Translations under genes and position numbers: made by a program | NCBI GenBank assembly: GCA_015259125.1 | Contig: JABZGR010000001.1 | Span: 1-64,000, forward strand | Length of the DNA stretch: 64,000 bases | Direction of reading: 5' to 3' | Source of the DNA: Alloprevotella tannerae | Lineage (GTDB): Bacteria > Bacteroidota > Bacteroidia > Bacteroidales > Bacteroidaceae | Shown: positions 15,992 to 24,471 of the stretch, piece by piece | How positions within the stretch are numbered: position 1 is the first letter of the stretch | How the letters are laid out: every line of letters begins with the position of its first letter | Notes under the pieces: model-generated | What the model was told of the DNA's origin: nothing | Database searches by the model: none | Seen by the model: only the letters and a program-made list of their open reading frames with translations

Positions 15992-16900
15992 TTAGCTACC
16001 CGCACCGCCTGCCGCGCGATCAATCCCGTCGAGCTGAATCTTGAATATAACGTTGGCAAAAGGCGGAATTGGTCCTGTGCCCTGCCCGCCGTAAGCTTTA
16101 TCGTAAGGGACGTAAACTTCCCAAACGCTGCCCACAGGCATATGCGTCAAAGCTATTTTCCAGCCTTCTATGGCCGTGCCGACGCTCATTTTAACCGGCT
16201 TGCCCGGCTGCCGCTCTATGGAGGAGTCGAAAACCTTGCCGTCAACGAGCCGCCCTTCGTATTCTACTTCGACAATGGACGTATCTGAAGGAATTGCGCC
16301 CCCACCGGCCTTGATCACGCGATAGAAAACGCCGCCCGGGAGTCGTTTTATGTCTTTTTGGCTCGCCAATTGCTTCAAGTAAGCATCGGCGGCTTTCTTC
16401 TGCGGACCGTATTGTGCCTCCAAAGCCTTTGAAGCCATCAGTTTTACGCGCTTATCGGCGTCCTGTCCGGCCAATGTCGGCGTAAGCTCCTGCCCATTTA
16501 TTTTAAAGGCCGACTTCTTATGCAACCCTGCGGAGAAGCCTGCAAGAAAGTTTTTCAAACTGAGCATACGCGTCGTATCGCTGCCGAAAACCTGACGCTC
16601 AATTGTTGGAAACATCTGCGTCTTTATCTGCAATCCGGCTTGCACGCCGGCATAGTAAGCCATTTGTTTCTTATCATCGCCGGCCAGCGAGCCGTCTTTC
16701 AGGCCGCGGATAAAGTCGTCGACATATTGAGAATCAATGCCCATCTGCCGGAAATAAGCCTCAATGCCTTGCGTATTGGCCATACCGATCTCATAACTGA
16801 GCGTATCCACATCGGTTTTCATCTCAGCCCTCGGCGCACTTTTATGGCAAGATGCGAGAAAGATGCCGCCAAGCAACGGTAATAAGAATAAGCGCTTCAT
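15992..16900 (-). CDS. FKBP-type peptidyl-prolyl isomerase lipoprotein (FKBP 3)
   Basis: 302 residues. The lipoprotein signal ends in GIFLASCHK (Cys18). A single N-domain (~28-140) contains YAGVQAGLQI and MFPTIERQVFG, closely resembling the first N-domain of FKBP 2. The catalytic domain (~190-290) has VEVEYEGRLVDGKVFDSS, AIEGWKIALTHMPVGS, YGGQGTGPIPPFANVIFK. It is a tethered periplasmic or surface folding catalyst. 11 bp downstream of FKBP 4 and 177 bp upstream of FKBP 2. Confidence 0.9.
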   Translation of the reverse strand: MKRLFLLPLLGGIFLASCHKSAPRAEMKTDVDTLSYEIGMANTQGIEAYFRQMGIDSQYVDDFIRGLKDGSLAGDDKKQMAYYAGVQAGLQIKTQMFPTIERQVFGSDTTRMLSLKNFLAGFSAGLHKKSAFKINGQELTPTLAGQDADKRVKLMASKALEAQYGPQKKAADAYLKQLASQKDIKRLPGGVFYRVIKAGGGAIPSDTSIVEVEYEGRLVDGKVFDSSIERQPGKPVKMSVGTAIEGWKIALTHMPVGSVWEVYVPYDKAYGGQGTGPIPPFANVIFKIQLDGIDRAAGGAGS

Positions 16901-16911
16901 TGTAGCAAACT

Positions 16912-17496
16912 TTATTTAACCTTGATCAATTCGATATCAAAGACCAGCGCGGCATAAGGCGGAATCTGCTGCCCTGCACCGTGCGTGCCATAAGCCAGGT
17001 TATAAGGAATGAAGAGTCGATACTTAGCTCCTTCAGCCATAAGCTGCACGCCTTCCGTCCAGCCCTTGATCACTTGGTTCAAACCGAAAGTAGCCGTCTG
17101 GCCGCGTTTATAAGATGAGTCGAACACCGTACCGTCGATCAAGCGGCCCTCGTAATGACACTCCACCGTGTCCGTTGCCGTCGGCTTACGTCCGATAGCG
17201 CTACGCAAAACCTCGTATTGCAGACCGCTGGGGAGCACGGTAACGCCCTCTCGCTTCGCATTGTCAGCCAAGTAGCGTTCTCCGGCTTCGCGCATAAACT
17301 TACCGCGCTCAGCCTCCTGCTGTTCCATAAACTGCTGCACGAGCATTTGCGCTTCCGTTTCGCCGATTTCCGGCTGTTCTCCTTTCAAAATATCGTCGAT
17401 GGCTTTGCTGAAATCAGCCGTTACGAGGCTGTTCACGCCCAAGCCCTTAAGATTATTGGCGATGACTACGCCCAATGCATAACTGAGTTTGTCCAT
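16912..17496 (-). CDS. FKBP-type peptidyl-prolyl isomerase, no signal peptide (FKBP 4)
   Basis: 194 residues from the ATG at 17496; the longer frame to 17538 would run through the -7 promoter element at 17535-17528, so it is rejected. There is no signal peptide, so the protein is cytoplasmic. A short helical N-domain (1-85) precedes the catalytic domain (~90-194): VECHYEGRLIDGTVFDSS, VIKGWTEGVQLMAEG, LFIPYNLAYGTHGAGQQIPPYAALVFDIELI. First gene of the array, so the operon provides isomerases for cytoplasm and envelope together. Confidence 0.9.
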   Translation of the reverse strand: MDKLSYALGVVIANNLKGLGVNSLVTADFSKAIDDILKGEQPEIGETEAQMLVQQFMEQQEAERGKFMREAGERYLADNAKREGVTVLPSGLQYEVLRSAIGRKPTATDTVECHYEGRLIDGTVFDSSYKRGQTATFGLNQVIKGWTEGVQLMAEGAKYRLFIPYNLAYGTHGAGQQIPPYAALVFDIELIKVK

Positions 17497-17527
17497 TTTC
17501 TCTATTGCTATCTTACTTTTTATCGGG

Positions 17528-17556
17528 CAAATGTACAACTTTTTTCGCTACCTTTG
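17528..17556. promoter_or_regulatory. divergent -7 elements for FKBP array and sirtuin
   Basis: TACATTTG on the minus strand (17535-17528) faces the FKBP array, and TACCTTTG on the plus strand (17549-17556) faces the sirtuin gene. The two promoters overlap, so polymerase binding at one may exclude the other. Confidence 0.6.
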
Positions 17557-17583
17557 CGCAGTAGCCTATAAATTTAAGCAAGT

Positions 17584-18297
17584 ATGAGACAGAAATTAGT
17601 TATTCTCTCAGGAGCCGGTATGAGCGCCGAAAGCGGCTTCAGTACTTTTCGCGACTCTGACGGTCTTTGGGAGCGATATCCCGTGGAGCAGGTCGCTACG
17701 CCCGAAGGCTGGCGGGCAGATCCCACTTTGGTGACAAACTTTTACAACTATCTGCGACGCCTGCTGGTTGATGCACGCCCCAATGAGGGCCACCGCGGAC
17801 TAGTTGCCTTGGAAGAGCAATTTGATGTGACCATCGTAACACAAAATGTGGACGATCTGCACGAACGAGCCGGCAGTTCGCACGTTATTCACCTCCACGG
17901 CGAACTCATGAAAGCATGCAGTTCGCGCGATCCTGACAACCCACGCTTATGGCAGACGCTTACTCCCGAACGCGTGGAGATACATCCCGGCGAGTTGGCC
18001 GCCGACGGCTCTTTATTGCGCCCTTGGATCGTATGGTTTGGCGAAGCCGTGCCCAACCTTGAGCAAGCAGCCAAAGAAGTGGCCAAAGCCGACATATTTG
18101 TCATCATCGGCTCATCCTTAAATGTTTATCCCGCAGCCGGATTGGTGCGTCATGTGCCCGACGGGGCCCAAATTTTCTTGATTGACCCTGCCGAAGTGTG
18201 CGTCCCTTCCAACCGCACGATCACCGTCTTGCGCCTACCGGCCTCCGAGGGCGTGAAAGAATTGCGCCGGCGCCTGCTTCCCGAATCTGAGATCTGA
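17584..18297 (+). CDS. SIR2-family NAD-dependent protein deacylase
   Basis: 237 residues. NAD-binding and catalytic motifs are intact: GAGMSAESGF, FRDSDGLW, TQNVDDLHERAG, the catalytic His in IHLHGEL, then VWFGE and GSSLNVYPAAGL. The four zinc-ligand cysteines between HLHGEL and VWFGE are absent (only one Cys, in KACSS), as I recall for Bacteroidetes sirtuins, which fold without the usual zinc ribbon. FYNYLRR contains Tyr and Arg near the positions that define desuccinylase-type sirtuins, though their spacing is shifted by one relative to E. coli CobB. Removes acyl groups from lysines using NAD in the cytoplasm. Confidence 0.9.
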   Translation: MRQKLVILSGAGMSAESGFSTFRDSDGLWERYPVEQVATPEGWRADPTLVTNFYNYLRRLLVDARPNEGHRGLVALEEQFDVTIVTQNVDDLHERAGSSHVIHLHGELMKACSSRDPDNPRLWQTLTPERVEIHPGELAADGSLLRPWIVWFGEAVPNLEQAAKEVAKADIFVIIGSSLNVYPAAGLVRHVPDGAQIFLIDPAEVCVPSNRTITVLRLPASEGVKELRRRLLPESEI

Positions 18298-18833
18298 CCG
18301 CCAAAGTGCGAAATTCTTATTTGCTTCATTTTTTCTCACGAGGATAAGCCTTTTTTATCACGAGCGCAAGCCTTTTTTATCGTGAGCGCAAACAGTTTTT
18401 ATCACGATAAAAAACAATGCAAGCGGGATATGGCGGCGAAGTGGACGACTTAAAGCATTGATTTATGGAGAAATATAAACCATAAAACAAGAACGAAAGT
18501 CTTTGCGCTTACGGCAGTCGATATGGATCTTGAGACTTTTTCGATGAAAATCGGCGATGTGCAGAGCAGGAAAGCGCCTCGCGGCCTACCTTTTAGTCGC
18601 AAGTTTGCCAAAAGCAAACCTGCATACTTGTTATATTCTATCAGATTTTTCTGACAATTCGTCATTCGAAACAAATTATCAACACACACGCGCCCCAATG
18701 GATAGTAGTATACACGGCAAGCCCTATGTCAGCTTGGAAAAGCAGATGGAAAGAAAGAGAAACGGCTCTCTTTTCGCCTCAAAGACAAGACTTTAAGCAG
18801 CTACGAACTGAACCTGCTTTTTCGAAAAGGCAT
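18298..18833. other. intergenic region after the sirtuin gene
   Basis: No supported gene. Contains a 22-bp array (18331-18415). Confidence 0.5.
18331..18415. repeat. 22-bp tandem array, CACGAGCGCAAA family, site 3
   Basis: Units around CTCACGAGGATAAGCC, ATCACGAGCGCAAGCC, ATCGTGAGCGCAAACA and ATCACGATAAAAAAC, each offset by 22 bp. Confidence 0.7.
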
Positions 18834-18895
18834 AAAAAAAGGGATACCTCTGTATCCCAACCTTGTTAACCTTAAATCTAATACTATGAAAAACA
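18834..18895 (-). ncRNA. candidate small RNA with own promoter and terminator
   Basis: On the minus strand TATCTTTG (18908-18901) fits the -7 consensus, with TTGC 19 bases upstream as a possible -33 box. Transcription from about 18895 would give ~62 nt ending in a perfect 7-bp hairpin GGGATAC-AGAG-GTATCCC followed by seven Ts. The body contains CATAGTATTAGATTTAAGG, a stretch I recall as recurrent in Bacteroidales intergenic regions. Families of paralogous small RNAs (FopS) are described in Bacteroides; membership here is unproven. The hairpin could instead simply end the recX transcript. Confidence 0.4.
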
Positions 18896-18984
18896 CGATG
18901 CAAAGATACAAGGTTTGGATTCAGAATGCAAGTAATAAGACCTATTTTCTTTCAACATTAAGATTTTTTGCAGGATATAGAAAC

Positions 18985-19473
18985 TTATATGCAATATCCA
19001 CTTTGCAATATTTCCGTTTCCAAGACCTTAAAAATCAAATCCTGCTCAAAACCGCGCCCGGCTGCGTAGCGGATGAGTTTTTGCTGCAACTCATACGCAG
19101 AATCCGCTTTGACGCTTCTCTTCTTTGCCTGTAAGAGATTTTTCAGCGTATCGTAATAGACCTCTGCATCTATCTCCGCAAGCGCTGCTTCGATCTGCTC
19201 GCTCCCAACTCCCTTCAGCGCCAACGCCTGTCGCGTCTTGAAGCGCCCCCAGCGGTCGTAGAGCGTTTTGTCGTGGACAAAAGCTCGCGCATAACGCGCT
19301 TCGTCGATGTAACCTTCAGTTTCGAGCCGATTGAGCAAGGTTTCTGCATCAGCGTGCGTCAGTCCGCCTTCGATAAACTTGCGCGCCCATTCGGATCGAC
19401 AGTATTCTCGCTGCGCACAGCGGGCTGCTGCACGTTTGTAAAGCTTTTCGGGTAAAATTTTCTCCTTTGTCAT
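18985..19473 (-). CDS. recX: RecX-family regulatory protein
   Basis: 162 residues from the ATG at 19473, which overlaps the stop of the glycosyltransferase gene (ATGA). The upstream in-frame start at 19530 is rejected for that reason. The protein is all-helical with the RecX repeat pattern: YCRSEWARKFIEGGLTHADAETLLNRLETEGYIDEARYARAFVHDK, RWGRFKTRQALALKGV, and a third repeat (~100-162). RecX binds RecA filaments and modulates recombination and SOS induction. Its place at the end of a glycosyltransferase operon, away from recA, suggests coupling by chance of position. Confidence 0.85.
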   Translation of the reverse strand: MTKEKILPEKLYKRAAARCAQREYCRSEWARKFIEGGLTHADAETLLNRLETEGYIDEARYARAFVHDKTLYDRWGRFKTRQALALKGVGSEQIEAALAEIDAEVYYDTLKNLLQAKKRSVKADSAYELQQKLIRYAAGRGFEQDLIFKVLETEILQSGYCI

Positions 19474-20258
19474 TTCTTCAAAAACGCTCGGCAAACGAAC
19501 CATAAGTGCTGCTTCAGCGCCGTGTCCCAACCGAAGTGGGTTGCCATTATGCGTAGGCGCTCCATCAAGCTGCGACGATGATTGCGCGTAGTAGTCCCTT
19601 CACTCAAATAATTGGCCACGACGAGGTGTGCATTCAAGAGTTTCAAACCGCGGCGTTCGGCTTCTTGCATAATACGCAAAGTCCAATCGTAATCAGCCGA
19701 GAATCGGTAGTTCGTATCATACAAACATTCGCGGGCCAAATCAGTGCGCGCAAAAAAAGCTTGGTGACAGACGAGCATTCCCTCCTTAAAGTCGCGCCAC
19801 GATAAGCGCTCCGGTGGTGTCAGACGCCGACGCCGCAAAAAATTGCCAAAGCCATCGACCAAGTGAGTATCGCCATAGACCACGGCCGGCTGGGCCTCCT
19901 CTTGCGAAATGGCGCAAACGATGCGTGAAAGCGTATCAGTCGCGTAAAAACAATCGCCGGCGTTAAGAAAAATCACATAGCGCCCGGTCGTTAAGCCCAA
20001 GGCTTTGTTCATAGCATCGTAGATACCTTTATCAGGTTCGCTCAGGCAGTTTATTTCATGCTTGATTGGCGCCGTACTGTTGCGCTCCATATAATGATGT
20101 ATGCGATTCAGCGTGTCGTCGGTCGAATTTCCGTCGATGATCAAGTGCTCTACATAAGGATAATCCTGCTCCTCGACGCTGTTAATCGTGCGCCCGATGA
20201 GAGCGCCTGCGTTGTAGGCCACGGTGGCTACAGTTATTTTCAAAGGTTGACGTGCCAT
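19470..20258 (-). CDS. family 2 glycosyltransferase
   Basis: 262 residues with a GT-A fold from the N-terminus: VATVAYNAGALIGRTINSV, EHLIIDGNSTDDTL, EPDKGIYDAMNKAL, and FLNAGDCF (the DxD-like metal site). There is no membrane segment apart from a possible amphipathic C-terminus. Resembles WcaA/EpsE-type transferases adding a sugar to lipid-linked glycan precursors on the inner face of the membrane. Second gene of a minus-strand operon, 49 bp after a family 4 glycosyltransferase. Donor and acceptor unknown. Confidence 0.88.
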   Translation of the reverse strand: MARQPLKITVATVAYNAGALIGRTINSVEEQDYPYVEHLIIDGNSTDDTLNRIHHYMERNSTAPIKHEINCLSEPDKGIYDAMNKALGLTTGRYVIFLNAGDCFYATDTLSRIVCAISQEEAQPAVVYGDTHLVDGFGNFLRRRRLTPPERLSWRDFKEGMLVCHQAFFARTDLARECLYDTNYRFSADYDWTLRIMQEAERRGLKLLNAHLVVANYLSEGTTTRNHRRSLMERLRIMATHFGWDTALKQHLWFVCRAFLKK

Positions 20259-20307
20259 AGTCGGACAGTATGCAGCTCAACGGCAGCAGCATACATATAT
20301 AGCTGGT

Positions 20308-21555
20308 TTAAGATGTTTCATAAATAGCGCGATAACGCGCTGCCACGCGCGCTGCTCCATAGTTGGTTTCCGCCTTGCGGCGCGCATTGAGCGAAAGTTG
20401 GGGATAACTGCTCGTCGTTAAGACCTCAAAGAGTCGGCGCGCCAACGTTTCGGCGTCAGCCAAGGGTACTAAATAGCCGTTGAGCTCATCGTCTACCATC
20501 TGCGGCAGACCTCCGACGCGGAAGCCCACGCAAGGCAGGCCGCAAGCCATCCCTTCAGCAATCGTGTTGGGCAAATTATCCATCAAAGTGGGCATTGCCA
20601 GCACGTCGGCCGCTCTGTATAAGAGTCGCATCTGTTCTGCTTGCGAAATATAGGCCTGCGGATAAACCGAACAAGGGAAGCGCTCCGCCGCTATCGCGGC
20701 TTCGCGGCCCGCCAAGACGACGCCCCAATCGGCTTTTCTCTCAGGCTGCGCCGCTATCAAATGGTTGGCAGCTCCAATCAGGTGTTGTATGCCTTTTTTT
20801 TCATCCGTCACGCGATAAGCCACAAAGAGAATCAGCCGCTTATCTTGCGGCAGGCCGAGCGCAGCCCGCGCTTCGGCTTTGCTACCGGGCGAAAAGAATT
20901 GCGTATCGATGGCGTTGGGGACGCTAAACACTTCCGAAGCTTGCAACAGGGGGGCTTGGCGGGCCAGATCAGCAAGCCAATTGCTGCAAGCCACAATCTT
21001 CAAGCGCGCCGAACCGTAAGTTCGCTTTTTTTTCTCAAACGTTTGCCGCGATAAGTCCTGCGCCGCAGGTCGCAAAAGCTTAGGACAATTACCGCAAGAA
21101 GCCAGCCAGCCGCGACAATCTTCGGCGTGGTGGCAAATACCTGTGAGCGGCCACATATCATGTAGCGTCCACACAACTTTTTTTCCCGCCTTTAGCAGCT
21201 GCGCAACAGAGGCTAGGCTCATCATACCCTGATTGATCCAATTCAGATGCACGACATCAGCCTCTTGCACCAAAGTTTGGCGCAAAATGTTCGTACCAAA
21301 AGCGGCCGTATCTACGACAAAAAGATTTCGCCGTCTGAATCCATTGGCCGCCCATACGCCGGCGCGCTCAGCAAAGAAGTTAAAACGCTGCTGAAATCTA
21401 CCCGGCAGCGCCACGACGTGCGGATCGGCCGACGTTTTGTCGCGCACGAGCATCGTCGCGTCCAGTCCGTCGCTTCGCAAAGCCTGCATCAGGCGCTTCG
21501 TAGCAATAGCCGCGCCGCCCATATTCTCAGCTGTATTTACAAGAACTATCTTCAA
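20308..21555 (-). CDS. family 4 glycosyltransferase
   Basis: 415 residues, GT-B fold. The N-half begins MKIVLVNTAENMGGAAIATKRLM and includes VHLNWINQG and WTLHDMWPLTGICHHAEDC with a Cys-rich C..C..C insert (HHAEDCRGWLASCGNCPKL), typical of WcaC-like enzymes. The C-half carries VPNAIDTQFFSP, LFVAYRVTDEKKGI and the donor-site motif PTLMDNLPNTIAEGMACGLPCVGF. Likely acts in capsule, exopolysaccharide or protein glycan synthesis with the following family 2 enzyme. A promoter lies just upstream. Confidence 0.9.
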   Translation of the reverse strand: MKIVLVNTAENMGGAAIATKRLMQALRSDGLDATMLVRDKTSADPHVVALPGRFQQRFNFFAERAGVWAANGFRRRNLFVVDTAAFGTNILRQTLVQEADVVHLNWINQGMMSLASVAQLLKAGKKVVWTLHDMWPLTGICHHAEDCRGWLASCGNCPKLLRPAAQDLSRQTFEKKKRTYGSARLKIVACSNWLADLARQAPLLQASEVFSVPNAIDTQFFSPGSKAEARAALGLPQDKRLILFVAYRVTDEKKGIQHLIGAANHLIAAQPERKADWGVVLAGREAAIAAERFPCSVYPQAYISQAEQMRLLYRAADVLAMPTLMDNLPNTIAEGMACGLPCVGFRVGGLPQMVDDELNGYLVPLADAETLARRLFEVLTTSSYPQLSLNARRKAETNYGAARVAARYRAIYETS

Positions 21556-21603
21556 AGCGAAAAAGTCAAGGAGTCTGCGCCCCTATATATAATAATGACT
21601 CGA

Positions 21604-21634
21604 CAAAGGTAATGAGAAAAAGCCGCGCCGCCAA
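21604..21634 (-). promoter_or_regulatory. promoter of the glycosyltransferase operon
   Basis: On the minus strand, CTTGG (-33-like, 21635-21631) stands 19 bases from TACCTTTG (21611-21604), about 50 bp before the start at 21555. Confidence 0.55.
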
Positions 21635-21975
21635 GTTTCTATCGATTCCGAAGCGTCGCGAAGGCCGCGAGAGCCACCCTGCGGCGCGCGAGACTTTCCT
21701 GCCGGCCGCGCGGCCTTGTTGCCCCAAAAGCTCGCTCCGACAAAACCGCCGCACCGTCCGTCGCGCCGCCGCCCACACCAAAGTCTGTCGGCGCACAGCC
21801 CGAAAAAACGCCGCACAAATGGATACAAAACGCGCACAAACGCAACAAAAACTAACAAAAACGCAGGAAAAATTTAGAATCTTCTTTCATTTTCACCCTT
21901 CATATACATTCTTTTCGTATATTAGCCGCAAATAAACCTCCTTAAATTGGTATAACGTAAAAAAACACCCCGACT
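21635..21975. other. intergenic region between glycosyltransferase operon and SLC13 gene
   Basis: No gene supported; frames here are Arg/Ala-rich shadows. No clear promoter motif for the SLC13 gene was found. Confidence 0.45.
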
Positions 21976-23876
21976 ATGGACACCATCGCCTCCCTTTGGA
22001 TGCAGCTTTGGAGCGACACGCAGACGCTCCATCAAGCCTTGACCATCCTCATCTTTGTAGTTACGATCATTTTCTTTTTAATTGGCAAAATCAGGTCCGA
22101 CATTGTCGCCCTCGGCTGTATGGCTGCGCTCATGCTCTGCGGGATTGTGACGCCCAAGGCCGCGCTCAGCGGTTTCGCCAACACGGCCGTCATCATCATG
22201 GTCTTCCTTTTCGTCGTCGGAGGTGCCATTTTCCAGACCGGATTGGCCAAGTATATTGCCGGGCGCTTCCTCCGTCTGGCCGGAACCAGCGAGAAAAACC
22301 TCTTCTTTGTCGTAATGATCGTCACCGCAGTTGTAGCCGCCTTCGTCAGCAATACGGGTACCGTCGCCATGCTCCTACCTATCGTCCTCGCCATGGCCAA
22401 AACGGCGGGCGTAAATCCATCCCGCTTGATGATGCCTTTGGCTTTTGCCTCGAGTATGGGCGGAATTTTAACCCTCATCGGTACGCCGCCCAACTTGATT
22501 GTCGATGATTACCTCCGCGACAACGGGCGTCCGGGCTTCGGCTTCTTCGAATTTACGCCGATTGGCCTCGTCCTGCTCCTCGTGGGCTTGATCTGCCTCT
22601 ACCCGCTCGCAAGTTTTTGCTTTCGGCCAAGGGAAAGGGCAACGAGGATGGAAACGACGACAAATCTCTCAACGAATTGCTCCACGAATATTCGATCGAC
22701 AACAAAATATATCGCCTACAGATCAAAGGAGAGAGCCATCTCGTGGGCCATTCCGTTGGCGAACTCGAGATCCACCAGCGTTACGACGTCCGCTTACTTG
22801 AAGTAAGACGCGCCAGAAAGTCGGCTTTTTTCAATGCCCACTTGCAAGAAGGCGTCTTGCCCGATACAATTTTCCGCCTCGGCGATACGCTCTACGCCGT
22901 GGGCAAGCTGGAGAGCATCGAGGCCTTTGCCAAGCATTGCGCGCTCACTATTTGCCACGACAAACAAGATGAAGAGAACAGCCAATTAGACTTCTACGAG
23001 CTGGGAATGGCTGAAATGCTGCTCCTGCCCGACTCCCATTTCATCGGCCAAACGCTACGGGGCATGCAGTTTCGCAAGAATTTTGGCGTCAACGTCGTAG
23101 CCATTAAGCGCGGCGACGAATATGAATACGACGAAATCCAAGATGTGCCATTAAAAACGGGCGATATGCTCCTCGTTCACGGTGATTGGCACGGCATAGA
23201 AGGGCTTTCTCGAAAGCGTCGCGAATGGGTTACGATCGGCCGCCCTCAAGATATAGCCGAAAATGAGCCGCTCACCCACAAAGCCCCCTTGGCCAGCATC
23301 ATTATGATCTTGATGATTATCGCGATGGTCTTTGCAGATCAGATCGGCGTAGCGCCTGTCACGTCCGTCATTACCGCCGGCGTCCTCATTGTCTTGACGC
23401 GCTGCATCCGATCTGCCGATGCCGCCTATCGAGCCATAGGTTGGGAGAGCATCGTGCTCATCGCAGCGATGATGAGTATGTCTGTAGCATTGAGCGAGAC
23501 GGGACTTTCAAAGATCATAGCCGACTCTATCGTCACCGGCCTCCAATCGTTCGGCCCTTACGGCGTATTGGCAGGCGTCTATCTCGTCACTTCGCTGCTC
23601 TCTACTTTTTTAAGCAATTCGGCAACGGCTATCCTGGTAGCCCCGATCGCTTGGGAAGCAGCCGCCAAACTGGGTGTCGACCCCCACGCCTTTATGATGA
23701 CGGCCGCCGTGGCCGCAAGTGCCGTCTTCGCCACGCCGATCTGCACCCCGCCCAACGCCATGGTCATGACGGCCGGCCGATATACATTTGCCGACTATGC
23801 ACGTGTGGGCCTCCCGCTCCAGCTTATTATGATGATCGCCTCGCTCTTGGTCATCCCCCTCTTCTTCCCGCTATAA
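21976..23876 (+). pseudogene. SLC13/DASS-type permease with central RCK (TrkA_C) domains, frameshifted
   Basis: Two overlapping frames (21976-22806 and 22617-23876) together make one ~633-residue transporter. The N-part has membrane segments with the permease motif SNTGTVAMLLPIVLAMAK and LIGTPPNLIVDDYL. The second part has two regulatory RCK_C domains (IYRLQIKGESHLVGHSVGELE, and SHFIGQTLRGMQFRKNFGVNVVAIKRG), then the second membrane half with SNSATAILVAPIAWEAA and FATPICTPPNAMVM. The frames join at a run of five Ts (22614-22618) in GCAAGTTTTTGCTTTC; a sixth T would restore ...LASFLLSAKGKG.... Intact members carry sodium-coupled dicarboxylates or sulfate. Could be decay, a phase-variable switch, slippage, or a sequencing error. 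Confidence 0.8.
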
Positions 23877-23940
23877 GCAGAGCGGATCAGCCGTTGGACG
23901 CAGCCGTCTGAAATCGGCCGATGCTCCAAATAATAAAGCA

Positions 23941-23976
23941 ACCGGCGCACGCGATTTCTCCGTGCGTCGGTTTTTT
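23941..23976 (+). terminator. terminator after the SLC13 gene
   Basis: ACCGGCGCACG pairs with CGTGCGTCGGT (one wobble pair) and is followed by six Ts. Confidence 0.7.
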
Positions 23977-24417
23977 GCCTATCGAGGAGCAGCTTTTTTT
24001 TGCTGCACACGCACGCTTTTAGAGCAACAATGCGCCCGCGCCCCTCCCGCATAGCCTGCGCAAGGGTTCTGAGGCTTTGCCTAACGATTCCAACGCATTA
24101 TCTATCTATAAAACATTGATTTCAAAACGCACAACGCTAATCCGCACGGGGCCTCGCATCGGTTTCAGACGTTTTTCATCACGAGCGCAAACCCTTTTTA
24201 TCACGAACACAAACCTTTTTTATCGTGAGCGCAAACCCTTTTCATCACGACAAAAAGCATCCGTGCCCCACGCTTCAAGCTCCAAGTTGGAGTAGGCCGT
24301 AGAGCAAAATCAAGTCCTGCAATCTTATTTTGCAGACCTGCTCATTTCCCCGCAGTGTGCAGATCCCTCGGCGATCAACGCAAGACATTCAGAAATACGT
24401 AAAAAGGATGAAAAGCC
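23977..24417. other. intergenic region
   Basis: No gene seen; contains a 22-bp array at 24170-24257. Confidence 0.5.
24170..24257. repeat. 22-bp tandem array, CACGAGCGCAAA family, site 4
   Basis: Four units in one orientation: ATCACGAGCGCAAACCC, ATCACGAACACAAACC, ATCGTGAGCGCAAACCC and ATCACGACAAAAAGC, at 22-bp spacing. Confidence 0.75.
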
Positions 24418-24448
24418 TTTGCCTATCAAGCCGTTTGCCTTACTTTTG
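24418..24448 (+). promoter_or_regulatory. promoter of the PCMD operon
   Basis: TTTG (24418-24421), 19-base spacer, TACTTTTG (24441-24448): an exact match to the Bacteroidetes -33/-7 consensus, 23 bp before the ATG at 24472. Confidence 0.8.
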
Positions 24449-24471
24449 CAGCTTGAATGATGATATAATTT

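Noticed and set aside
18886..19134. 82-codon plus-strand frame MKNTMQRYK...
   Set aside because: It runs antisense into recX; only its first part matches the candidate small-RNA region, whose signals are on the minus strand.
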